DNA from: Ancistrus triradiatus
Taxonomy: Eukaryota; Chordata; Actinopteri; Siluriformes; Loricariidae
Direction of reading: 5' to 3'
Assembly: GCA_025084515.1 (NCBI GenBank)
Contig: JAJAGP010000336.1
Coordinates: forward strand, 365,501-429,500
DNA: 64,000 nt
Made by a program: the position numbers and the translations under genes
The notes under the pieces: model-generated
Seen by the model: only the letters and a program-made list of their open reading frames with translations
Database searches by the model: none
Told to the model about the DNA's origin: nothing
Shown here: positions 12,260 through 21,395 of the stretch, in pieces
Position numbering within the stretch: the first letter of the stretch is position 1
Layout: the number at the start of each line of letters is the position of its first letter

Positions 12260-12299
12260 AATCTGTAGCAGTTTGTGTCAAAGTGTATAGCGCAGAAAA

Positions 12300-12440
12300 G
12301 GCTGGAATGTGTGCGTGTGTGTGTGTGTGTGGGTGGGTGTGTGTGCGCACATGTGCCCTGTGATGGACTATTACCCTGTCCAGAATTGACTCCTGACCCT
12401 GGCCATGGAAGGAGGTATAGTGAATGAATGACTGAATTAA
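12300..12440 (+). repeat. TG microsatellite and tail of a DANA/Mermaid-type SINE
   Basis: A (TG)n run at about 12308-12350 is followed by CCCTGTGATGGACTATTACCCTGTCC and then GAATGAATGACTGAA. The latter two are the 3' body and tail typical of fish SINEs of the DANA/Mermaid group. No tRNA head is visible. Confidence 0.45.
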
Positions 12441-12693
12441 TTTGTGTTGGTTGTGTTGGATATGCTGTACAGCTCCCTTAGGGTCAGTTTCATATAAAAC
12501 AGCTGTTGGCTGACTATTGGCTTGACATTTGCATCTGTGATCTTTCCTATACAGAATGGGGGCAGTTAGCTCAACCCTTGGTGCATTCAGCTGCTGTATT
12601 ATAACGCATGAGTGACAATTCAAAAAGACGCAGTGGCCTCACCTGTCTAGGGCGAAACAGGCTTAGTTCACATTCCCCCAGATTGGTAGCTCA

Positions 12694-12747
12694 AATAACA
12701 CATCCTAGATCTGAATGAATTAAATATTCTCATTGAACAAAGTATTC
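12694..12747 (+). repeat. Detached duplicate of a Tc1 subterminal end, with a micro-inversion
   Basis: A 41-bp stretch (12694-12734) is identical to 12834-12874 inside the left end of the neighbouring Tc1 element. The next 13 bp (12735-12747, GAACAAAGTATTC) are the exact reverse complement of the 13 bp that follow in the intact element (12875-12887, GAATACTTTGTTC). It lies outside the left TA boundary of the element. Confidence 0.9.
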
Positions 12748-12803
12748 AGGAATACTCAACTACTGGGTGGGAATTGGCCCTGGGTAAATCTGAAAAAAAA
12801 ATA

Positions 12804-14366
12804 CACTTCTCAAAAAAATAAAGGGAACACTCCAATAACACATCCTAGATCTGAATGAATTAAATATTCTCATTGAATACTTTGTTCTGTACAAAGTTGA
12901 ATGTGCTGACAACAAAATCACACAAAAATCATCAATGGAAATCAAATTTATTAACCAATGGAGGCCTGGATTTGGAGTCACACACAAAAATAAAGTGGAA
13001 AAACACTTACAGCTGATCCAACTTTGGTGTCATGTCCTTAAAACTATCAAATGAGGCTCAGTATTGTGTGTGGTCGCCACGTGCCTGTAATTGAAATCCT
13101 CCCTAAACAACGCCTGGGCCTGCTCCTTATGAGTTGGTCCTCCTGAAGGGCTCTCCCTCCCCAGACCTGGACTAAAGCACCGCCAACTCCTGGACAGTCT
13201 GTGGTTCAACGTGACGTTGGTGGATGGAGCGAGACATGATGTCCCAGATGTGCTCAATCGGATTCAGGTCTGGGGAATGGGCAGGCCAGTCCATAGCTTC
13301 AATGCCTTCATCTTGCAGGAACTGCTGACATGCTCCAGTCACATGAGGTATAGCACTGTCCTGCATTAGGAGGAACCCAGGGCCAACCGCACAAGGGGTC
13401 TGAGGATCCTATCTCGGTACCTAATGGCAGTCAGGCTACCCCTGGCGAGCACATGGAGGGCTGTGCAGCCCTCCAAAGAAATGCCACCCCACACCATTAC
13501 TGACCCACTGCCAAACCGGTCATGCTGAAGGATGTTGCAGGCAGCAGATCGCTCTCCACGGCGTCTTCAGACTCTGTCATGTTTGTCCCATGTGCTCAGT
13601 GTGAACCTGCTTTCATCTGTGAAGAGCACAGGGCACCAGTGGCGAATTTGCCAATCCTGGTGTTCTCTGGCAAGCAAAGCCAAGCATCCTGCATGGTGTT
13701 GGGCTGTGAGCACAACCCCCATCTGTGGACATCGGGCCCTCATACGATCCTCATGGAGTCGATTTCTAGCCGTCTGTGCAGACACATGCACATTTGTGGC
13801 CTGCTGGAGGTCATTTTGCAGGGCTCGGACAGTGCTCCTCCTGTTCCTCCTTGCACAAAGGCACAGGTAGCGGTCCTGCTGCTGGGTTGTTGCCCTCCTA
13901 CGGCCTCCTCTACGTCTCCTGGTGTACTGGCCTGTCTCCTGGTAACGCCTCCAGCCGCTGGACACTGCGCTGACAGACACAGCAAACCTTCTGGCCACAG
14001 CTTGCATTGATGTGCCACCATGGATGAGCTGCACTACCTGAGCCACTTGTGTGGATTGTAGAGTCCGTCTCATGCTACCACGAGTGTGAAAGCTCCATCA
14101 ACATTCAAAAGTGACCAAACATCAGCCAGAAAGCATAGGTACTGAGAAGTGGTCTGTGGTCCCCTGCAGAACCACTCCTTTATTGAGTGTGTCTTGCTAA
14201 TTGCCAATAATTTCCACCTGTTGTCTATTCCATTTGCACAACAGCATGTGAAATTGATTGTCAATCAGTGTTGCTTTCTAAGTGGACAGTTTGATTTCAC
14301 AGAAGTTTGATTTACTTGGAGTTATGTTGTGTTGTTTAAGTGTTCCCTTTATTTTTTTGAGCAGTG
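12804..14366 (-). mobile_element. Full-length Tc1-like transposon (CACTGCTC family)
   Basis: Both ends are present. The left end CACTTCTCAAAAAAATAAAG pairs with CACTGCTCAAAAAAATAAAG read inward from the right end, giving inverted repeats of about 28 bp that continue through GGGAACACT. TA dinucleotides flank it at 12802-12803 and 14367-14368, the TA duplication of Tc1/mariner elements. The 1563-bp length is normal for an autonomous Tc1 element. The transposase on the minus strand is interrupted. The right flank meets a different Tc1 element. Confidence 0.93.
13172..14073 (-). pseudogene. Tc1-like transposase, frame-broken
   Basis: The N-terminal frame begins at an ATG at 14073 and runs to 13567. 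It has a helix-turn-helix DNA-binding half (MRRTLQSTQVAQVVQLIHGG...), an arginine-rich linker (RRRRGGRRR) and the first catalytic aspartate in LFTDESRF. The frame then breaks. The C-terminal part at 13172-13366 reads WPAHSPDLNPIEHIWD, the conserved block that carries the third DDE residue. The enzyme would bind its inverted repeats and cut and paste the element at TA sites. At least one frameshift separates the two halves, so the copy is inactive. Open frames on the opposite strand here are shadows. Confidence 0.92.
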
Positions 14367-14372
14367 TATATA

Positions 14373-14934
14373 CAGTGGGGCAAAAAAGTATTTAGTCAGC
14401 CACTGATTGTGCAAGTTCTACTTAGAAAGATGAGAGAGGTCTGCAATTTTCATCATAGGTACACTTCAACTATGAGAGACAAAATACGGAAACAAAAAAT
14501 CCAGGAAATCACATTGTAGGATTATTAAAGAATTTAATTGTAAATCATGGTGGAAAATAAATATTTGGTCAATAAATTTGGTTCAACTTAATACTTTTAA
14601 TACCTTTGTTAGCAATGACAGAGGTCAAACGTTTCCTGTAAGTCTTCACCAGGTTTGCACACACTGTAGCTGGTATTTTGGCCCATTCCTCCATGCAGAT
14701 CTCTTCTAGATCAGTGATGTTTTGGGACAACATGGACTTCCAACTCCCTCCACACATTTTCTATGGGGTTGAGGTCTGGAGACTGGCTAGGCCACTCCAG
14801 GACCTTGAGTTGCTTTTTATGGAGCCACTCCTTCAATGCCCGAGCATGTGTTTGGGATCATTGTCAAGCTGGAAGAGCTAATCAAGAGCAGTCATGCTAA
14901 TCAGTGGCTGACTAAATACTTTTTTGCATCACTG
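14373..14934 (-). mobile_element. Deleted Tc1-like element (CAGTGGGGCAAA family) joined to its neighbour
   Basis: The left end CAGTGGGGCAAAAAAGTATT and the right end, whose inverse begins CAGTGATGCAAAAAAGTATT, bound 562 bp flanked by TA at 14371-14372 and 14935-14936. The minus-strand frame 14569-14757 keeps the transposase C-terminus (LEEICMEEWAKIPATVCANL). The transposase N-terminus and most of the catalytic domain are deleted, so this copy could move only with help from a full-length relative such as 60502-62073. Only TATATA separates it from the preceding element. Confidence 0.9.
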
Positions 14935-14936
14935 TA

Positions 14937-15589
14937 ATAAATCCCTTCCCCATAAAAACAGAAAATTCTGAATCTAAAACTATATATCTAGGATATTAGA
15001 TTCATACTGTATCAGAGGGGTATACAAAATTTCATAATGCTAATGATGTGTCCCAATTACATCAATGGAATCTTTTCTTCCTATGGTGATTTGGTTTTAA
15101 ACAAACAGATCGAGATAATTCCCATAAACAGTTGTATGGTTTTACAAACTCCTCTATTAGACTAGACCACAAAACACAATCCTGGTAAAGAAAAGCCTGT
15201 ATTTTTTATGGATCTAATTAGGTAAGCAGTGGTACCACGCTGAGAGCTCAAGCATGACCTGCACTGCTGCAGTGGGCTCTGTTACAGATTAAGAGGAAAT
15301 TGGAAAGGACTCAGCCTGATGAAGTCATCTTATGACACAGTGAAACAATTAAAGGACCTCAAGAGCTTGACTTGCTGTGGGTGTGTTTTTTAGACCATAA
15401 ATAAAAAAAATTAATTTAGAACATTACTTAAAAAATGCCAGCTTTTAACCCACTGTGAATAGGAAAACCACATGCTTATATACCAATACAAATTTTATGT
15501 TTGTACAAAAACTTCTCACAGAGCTGCACGGTCAGGAATAAATGTGCCAACATTTATTAATTTACTGTTTTACAGGAAATAACTGAACA
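14937..15589. other. Unassigned stretch
   Basis: AT-rich DNA. A patch at about 15300-15360 (GACTCAGCCTGATGAAGTCATC) resembles retroelement tail wording but is too short to assign. Nothing else is recognised. Confidence 0.35.
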
Positions 15590-15695
15590 AAAACTATCAT
15601 CAATTCTTCTTCTTCTTTCGACTTCTCCCTTTATCAGGGGTCACCACAGCGAGTTAAACGTTTCCACCTCACCCTGTCCTCCACATCCTCTACTC

Positions 15696-15968
15696 TCACC
15701 CCAACTCCCTGCTATCTTCATTTACCACAACCAAATAACTCCTCTTTGGTCTTCCTCTCCGTCTCTTGCCTGGCAGCTCCATCGCCAACATCCTCCTACC
15801 AATATATCCACTATCCCTCCTCTGCACATGTCCAAACCATCTCAAACTTCCCTCTCGAATTTTGTCTCCCAATTTTCCAACCTGTGCTGTCCCTCTGATG
15901 ATCTCATTCCTAATCCTGTCCACCCTAGACACTCCTAAAGAGAACCACAACATCTTAAGTTCTGCCAC
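15696..15968 (-). pseudogene. RTE LINE reverse transcriptase C-terminus
   Basis: This 90-codon frame reads MAELKMLWFSLGVSRVDRIR, then LRWFGHVQRR and GKRRRGRPKRSYL. That order (VxRxDRIRNE, RWxGHVxRR, RGRPK) is the C-terminal extension of RTE-like LINE polymerases after the thumb. The polymerase core lies 5' of the truncation and is absent. The frame starts at the G-rich insertion, so the upstream reading is disrupted. Confidence 0.82.
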
Positions 15969-15969
15969 C

Positions 15970-16011
15970 GGGGGGGGTGGGGGGGTGGCGGGGTCGTGCG
16001 GTCGGGGGCGG
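15970..16011 (+). other. G-rich insertion with G-quadruplex potential
   Basis: A G-run cluster with tracts of eight, seven, four and five Gs separated by short spacers interrupts the RTE fragment between GCCACC and TGCTTCCTG. The related copy at about 44246 has only about nine ordinary bases at the same place. The tracts fit the pattern for an intramolecular G-quadruplex on the + strand. Confidence 0.7.
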
Positions 16012-16236
16012 TGCTTCCTGTCTCTTTGTCAGTGCCACTGTCTCTAACCCATAACAACAAAGGCTGGTCTCACTACTCCCTTATAAATCTTTCCTTTCAC
16101 TTTTGCTGCGACCCTTTTGTCACACAGCACTCCTGACACTCTTCTCCACCCACTCCATCCTGCCTGTACTCTCTTCTTTACCTCCTTTCCACACTCCCCA
16201 TTTCCTTTGACAGTTGATCCCAAGTAAAACTATCAT

Positions 16237-16690
16237 TAATGTTTACAAATATTATAACTCTGCTAACCCTCATGTAAGATTAAACCATCTAAAACATCAC
16301 TATGATTTCAAACAGGCATAGGTATTCAATTCAAGATGACAGACAAAGCTTCTGAAAATACTCCCTTCAGGTTTTATTCTATGATTAATTGACAGCTTGG
16401 GCATTAGAAATGTGCAACTATGTTAATTGTATTAACTGTGAGTTCACGCTTTTGCACAGTACATGCCGCATTTTGCTTTTCACAAGTGTTTAGTACAAAT
16501 AGCATGCTATTGAAAACACAGCCTGAAGCTTTCAGTTCTCAAGTAATGAAGAAAAATGCCTTCATCAAAACAAATTTCAGAAGATTGTAGATTGTAGGCA
16601 AGTTTGAACTGGAAAACTATTTCAACATTTCTACAGATTTGGATGTTTATAGCCCATAACCCAAGAACATTTCTATAAATGGAGTATATT
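16237..16690. other. Unassigned stretch
   Basis: AT-rich with no recognised coding sequence or repeat. Confidence 0.35.
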
Positions 16691-16699
16691 CAGTGCTGT

Positions 16700-17060
16700 T
16701 GCTACCCTCCCTAGTTTCCAACCTGAAGACCATTTGAAATGATCACCAAGAGTACAATGTCCAATGAAGAACTAGGTGGGGAGCCACTTAGAAAATGGTG
16801 ATAAAAGAAGGACACCACAGAAACAACTACAGCTATTGAAGAACGTTGCTGAATGTCTTAAGTTTGCAGAAGATTACCTGGATGTTGCACAACAGTTCTG
16901 GGACAATGTTTTGTGGAACAGATATGACAATAATTCAATATTTTGCAGAAATGCAAGAATAACAACTGCGCACCAAAACCTCAAACCAATCCATGAAGTA
17001 TTACAGAGGAACATTATTGTTTGTTGCGTTGCTAATTCAATACTATATTTAATTGCATAA
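16700..17060 (+). pseudogene. Relict transposase of another Tc1-like family
   Basis: The 94-codon frame at 16776-17060 reads KLQLLKNVAECLKFAEDYLD-type sequence (about residues 20-40), then FWDNVLWNRYD where Tc1 transposases have W.NILWTDET, then HQNLKPIHEV where they have HQNLIPTVK. The first catalytic aspartate is lost in this copy (RYD in place of TDE). No inverted repeats are visible. The gene ends by fusing with unrelated sequence after about 17025. It is a distinct family from the other copies here. Confidence 0.7.
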
Positions 17061-17279
17061 AATGATAGCAGAAATGAATAGTTTACCATTCTGACAGCTG
17101 AAAAAACCTCAGTCATTCAAAATAAGCCTGGGGAACACAGAACTGCTGTATATAAATGGTGATAGTGGTAATAGTTTCAATGTATTATTGACTGCACACA
17201 CTACTCAAGCTCAAGTATAAACCTGCTAGTTAATGCCCAGGGTGATTTAGCTTGGCATGGACTCTACTAATACACAATG
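17061..17279. other. Unassigned short stretch
   Basis: No feature recognised between the Tc1 relict and the L2 fragment. Confidence 0.3.
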
Positions 17280-17620
17280 GGAGGTTTGCAAAGTAGGTTT
17301 CCCCTAGTCCAGTGATTAAGTAAGAAGGGCGCTGGTCCGTTTTTGGCTGTTGGGTTTTGTAGGCAAGCAGCTGGGTTTTGAATCTCATGTGAGCAGTTTC
17401 AGGGAGCCAGTGAAGAGAACAGTGGGGTGACAGGAGAAAACTTTGGTTGATTGAAAACCAGATTCTGAACCAGTTGCAGGGGTCTGATTGTACACATGGT
17501 AAGACCAGCCAGAAGAGAGCTGCAGTAGTCTAGTTTTGATAACAAGAGACAGGACAATGTGACATGTGTGTCCTTCTCTGGAAAGGATGTGTGGTGTGGC
17601 AAATGTGTGACAACCTGTTA
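17280..17620 (-). pseudogene. L2/Rex1-like LINE C-terminal fragment
   Basis: The minus-strand frame 17399-17602 reads LSCLLLSKLDYCSSLLAGLT, then RPLQLVQNLVFNQPKFSPVTPLF. This is the block after the thumb of L2- and Rex1-type LINE polymerases (SRLDYCNSLLAGL...IQNAAARL). Nucleotides to the left match the nearby 3' coding sequence. Neither the RT core nor the 3' tail is present. Confidence 0.75.
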
Positions 17621-18630
17621 TGTATTTAATATGTATGCACTCTGGACAAGTGGTGTAAGAGATGTAGGAGAAGGAATATTTATTTGATCCATGAAAACAG
17701 ACAGAATGTTGAAAATCTTTCAGTTAATACCCTGGTGTTTAGGAACACCATTTAGGAACACATCATTAGTGTGCACAGTATTATTTGTATAACAATGTAA
17801 TGAACTATATAGCACCTAACATTGTGATTGCACAATTGTATAATGTTATATGAAATTATAGAGTATCATATTTAGTATACCAGTTTATAAAATATAATTA
17901 TTTTGAGCACCAGATTGTGGATTACTGTGCAACTGATATTACTGGCACTACGTGTTGAGCTTTTGTGTCTCTATTCAAAATTAGCATGCCCTCACTTAAT
18001 TTGCATTTAGTATAGGCCCATCAACAGTATGAAATAAAACGGACCAACCTTAGGTATGTTTCCTGCTTCATGTGAGATAAATATCTAGATGATTAGAATT
18101 TGCCTAATTGATGTACATGAATAGACCAAGCTGTCAAAAATAGAATCCATTATGTTGACAAATGTATGTTTTGTCACTAAGTTGTATTCATAATTAGCAA
18201 TATTTTCTGACAAAACACATTTTCCAAGTGACCTTTTAGTCCTTATTTGTTTTCTTCCAGTAGTTCATTGACTGCTTGTTTGCTTTGATATGTAAGGCCT
18301 TAAAATAAGTTCTTTTTGTGCTTGAGCTCAGAGTGCCATCAGCTAATTAGTATTTGTCTCATACATTTTACTCTGAGTACAACTCGGATCTGAATAATGT
18401 TATCAGGTAATACAGCCTCTATGAAAAACCTGTATATCTTGCAAACCCACTACCAACACCCCACTAAAAGTAACATGTGCTAGTGTTAATGGACCTGTTC
18501 TAATAGTATCTTTTTGTGACATAAACATATACCAAATTAATCTATGTACAACTTAGTTTCTTATGAATTGTTTGGGAAAGCTAAACCTTGTTAGTTTCGG
18601 TGGACAACCAGGATATATGATTCTAATTAT
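17621..18630. other. Unassigned AT-rich stretch
   Basis: About 1 kb without a gene or a recognised repeat. It could be unique intergenic or intronic DNA. Confidence 0.4.
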
Positions 18631-18635
18631 ATACT

Positions 18636-19355
18636 TGTCAGGGTTCGCCCTGCTGCGTTCGCTTTTATTTTTGGTATGCCCTTTCCACTTGGTCCCTTAC
18701 CTCACGGATGGTTTTGTTTTGGTTTTTGCGAGTGCGGTGTGCGCGCGTTATTGTGTTCTCTCCCGCAGGGATCTATTGGCTCAAGACTACTCAGGTGTTT
18801 CTGATTGTCTGGACTGATTACATCTCTACTTAAGACTGACGCAGACAACTAGGAGTCGCCAGATTGTCTTGCCACGTTTCTGGTATCTCCGTGCGCTAGT
18901 GCTATTAGCCTTAGCATTAGCCTAGCTTCGCACTACCTTATTTTCTTTGCTTTTTATAGTCTTTTACACCTTGTTTCCTCGTTTCAGTTCCCGGTTGTCC
19001 TGTGCATTCCTGATTACCCTTGCCGGTTTCCACTCCCCACGGTTCCCTGCCTTGACTCTAGGTCTGCTTCCTGCTTCACTCCCCGGCTGTGGTACCACTG
19101 TCTCCCCGAGGACGGACTCCCTCCCCTGGAGGCACGCATCGCCGCTGCTGCACTCTTGCTGGTCGTCGTATTCCGTTGCGCTGGTTCCATGGACTTGCCA
19201 GTGCATTTACTACGGTTTTCTGTTTACATTTCTGAGATCTAGTTTTCTGTTTATCGTTGTTAATAAAGCCTTCTGTTTTATATTAGTCCGGGTTTGGCTG
19301 TGTATCTGCCTTTTGGGTTCCCCTCCATGGTAATTTATTGTAGGATTTTCTTACA
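18636..19355 (+). mobile_element. 5' LTR of a degraded Gypsy element
   Basis: Starts TGTCAGGGTTCGCCC. The proposed end is TTACA at 19351-19355, just before the leader and the gag ATG at 19385. An AATAAA motif lies near 19261-19267. Much of it, from TCCCTTACCTCACG through GGGATCTATTGGCTCAAGAC to TCTCCGTGCGCTAG, recurs at 21090-21380, which shows it is one of a pair of LTRs. The 3' boundary is inferred, not proven. Confidence 0.8.
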
Positions 19356-19384
19356 AATCCTAATAGAATGATCTGTCCGCAATT

Positions 19385-21016
19385 ATGAAACCCGCGGATT
19401 CACAGCCTACTGCTGCTCAGCGAGATCTTAATCAGACAAGAAAATTGGTTGTCTCAGCATGATAAAATACTTCAGACTTTTTCTGATTCTAACAGGCTGC
19501 TTAGTTCTCAGGTTTCCAACTTAACTCGCAAAATTAATGAGCTTCCTTGTGCATACTTCTCAGACCTCCAATGTACTGCCCAGTGCCGTGAGCCAGACTC
19601 CCTGCGCTTCTAGCAACCAAGTGCTTTCCACGAGCAAAACACCTTCTGCTTCTGGTGCCCAAGGGATCCCCGCACCCTCTCTGAGCCCTCCCAGACCCCT
19701 GCTCTCATCTCAGCATCCCGGCGCTGGAACTACCTTGACTCACCCTGAGCCCTTTTCCAAGTGCCATGGGTTCTTGCTTCTCCAAGTGCCATGGGCTGGT
19801 ATTTGAGCAGTTGCCTGTGGCCTTTTCCACTGATGTCAGGAAGGTCGTATATATCATTGACATGGTGGCCTTGGTATGGGCTGAGGCCACCATGTCCCAG
19901 GTCCGTTCAGACTCGGTTTTTGATCACCCTAACCATGGGGAAGCGGCGTGGAGCCGTCTCGGCAGCCTGCACCAGGGCTCATGTTCCATGGCCGACTACT
20001 CTGTTGAGTTCTGGTCGCTGGCTGCTGACTCTGGATAGAACGATCCTGCTCTCCGCGAGGCATTTCAGAAGGGGTTGGTCTGTGATGAGCCCACAGATCT
20101 GCAGACTATGGTGGATCTGGCGATTCGCCTCCCCTTCCTCCGGAACAGACCCCTAGAGGCAGAGACCAGTTACCCTGAGGCACCTGACCCCATGCAGCTG
20201 GAAGGCACCAGGCTTTCCTCGGCGGAACGCTCTAGGCACAAGGAGAATGGCCTCTGCATCCATGTGCTCAGTGTGAACCTGATCCATCTACTACGAGGAA
20301 CTCCTTCCTGTCTGTCCCTGTGGTTCTACGCGTCCCTGAGGTCTCCTTCCCTGTGGAGGCCTTCATACACTCACCTTCTGGAGTAAGGATTAGCCTCCCA
20401 GCTTGGCATCAAATTGGACACTCTGGAAGCCTCCCGGAACCTGTCAATGGTAGGTTGCTCGTGACCATCACCCACCGCACCTTTCCTGTCTCCCTGACTG
20501 TCTCAGGTAACCACTGTGAGGAGATATCCTTCTCTGTCATCAGCTCTCCATCAACCCTGCTGGTGCTTAGGCACCCCTGGCTTGTCCTACATAACCCCAT
20601 TATTGATTGGAGATGGGGCAGGATCTCTGGGTGGAGCGAGACCAGCCATGAGGGCTGTCTACATTCTGCCACACCAGCATCAGACTCCAGCAATCGCACT
20701 TCTCGGACCGAAGATCTCCTTGACCCTTCCCGAGTTCCCAAGCAGTACCTCGGAGCAGCCGTTCATTGTATGGACCAACCATAACAAACTGGCCTATGTA
20801 CGGAAGGCCAAGAGGCTCAAGTCTCACCAGGCCCGTTGGGCCCTCTTCTTCTCAAGGTTTGATTTTACCTTAACCTATAGACCTGGTTCTCGTAATGTAA
20901 AACCCGATGCTCTCTCTCACCAGTTTTCTCCCGAGGAATCCCCCGAGAATGTTGAATGTCTGGTACCGGTGCTGTGGCCTTCAGTATCTTCTCAACTGGG
21001 AGGGTTATGGTCCTGA
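19385..21016 (+). pseudogene. Gypsy gag-pol remnant lacking reverse transcriptase
   Basis: Translation in shifting frames gives gag from an ATG at 19385 (MKPADSQPTAAQRDL). The gag capsid follows near 19900-20040 (FDHPNHGEAAWSRLGSLHQG, ADYSVEFWSLAADSG), then the gag C-terminus near 20190 (DPMQLEGTRLSSAER). The aspartic protease region lies at about 20400-20640 (THRTFPVSLTVSGNH, LVLRHPWLVLHNP). Then, with no RT core, the RNase H segment at about 20750-20940 reads FIVWTNHNKLAY and YRPGSRNVKPDALS. The integrase is also missing. At least three frame changes occur. It encoded the coat, protease and polymerase of an LTR retrotransposon. Confidence 0.88.
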
Positions 21017-21074
21017 GGAGTGCTCCTGGGTCTCTAGATCAGCTATTCGTGACAAGTCACAGGGCCAACCCTGA

Positions 21075-21395
21075 CAAGCCCCATTGATCGCCAGTTCGCG
21101 CTTTTCACTCAATCCCTTACCTCACGTCTGGTTTTGTTTTGTTTTTTTCTGAGTGCAGCGTGCGCGCGTTGTTGTGTTTTCTCCCGCAGGGATCTATTGG
21201 CTCAAGACTCCGCATTAGGCGGCTCCTCCGGTGTTCCTGATCGTCTGGACTGATTACATCTCTACTTAAGATGCAGAAAACAAGGAGTCACCAGATCATC
21301 TTGCCATGTTCCTGGTATCTCCGTGCGCTAGCACTATTAGGCTTAGCATTAGCCTAGCCTCACGCTACCATATTTTCTTGGCCCCTGTGCCGCCT
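21075..21395 (+). mobile_element. Truncated 3' LTR of the same Gypsy element
   Basis: This block repeats about 300 bp of the 5' LTR at 18636-19355, with scattered substitutions and a small insertion (CCGCATTAGGCGGCTCC). It lies just after the RNase H remnant and stops near 21395, lacking the second half of the LTR. The mismatches to the 5' LTR suggest a fairly old insertion. Confidence 0.8.

Larger units (their letters stand above)
9070..12260 (-). mobile_element. Long L2-clade LINE with 3' UTR and (CAAGT)n tail, internally deleted
   Basis: Reads right to left over about 3.2 kb. It has an N-terminal region, an esterase-like segment, a linker and reverse transcriptase, then a long 3' UTR ending in TATTTATATAGCGC and a (TCAAG)4 tail at 9070-9089. 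The same 3' end recurs at 42472 (minus), 48740 (plus) and 51478 (minus), which defines one dispersed family. The apurinic endonuclease region expected between the esterase and the linker is absent. Stops and frameshifts show it is inactive. The 5' boundary near 12260 is approximate. Confidence 0.85.
15601..16225 (-). mobile_element. 5'-truncated RTE-clade LINE with target duplication
   Basis: The 3' end is at the left, with a (CTT)n/(AAG)n tail at 15605-15618. The 11-bp word AAAACTATCAT occurs just before it (15590-15600) and just after its 5' end (16226-16236), the target duplication of a LINE insertion. The sequence is nearly the same as the copy at 43866-44847. It includes a 42-bp G-rich insertion (15970-16011) absent from that copy. 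The RTE assignment (Expander/Rex3-like) comes from the C-terminal protein motif. Confidence 0.85.

Noticed and set aside
13522..14010. A 162-codon open frame on the + strand
   Set aside because: It is the antisense shadow of the Tc1 transposase on the minus strand, which has the recognised motifs.
18563..19333. 84- and 128-codon frames as membrane proteins (hydrophobic, Leu/Phe-rich)
   Set aside because: Both lie within or across the Gypsy 5' LTR, which is T-rich. Hydrophobicity follows from composition.
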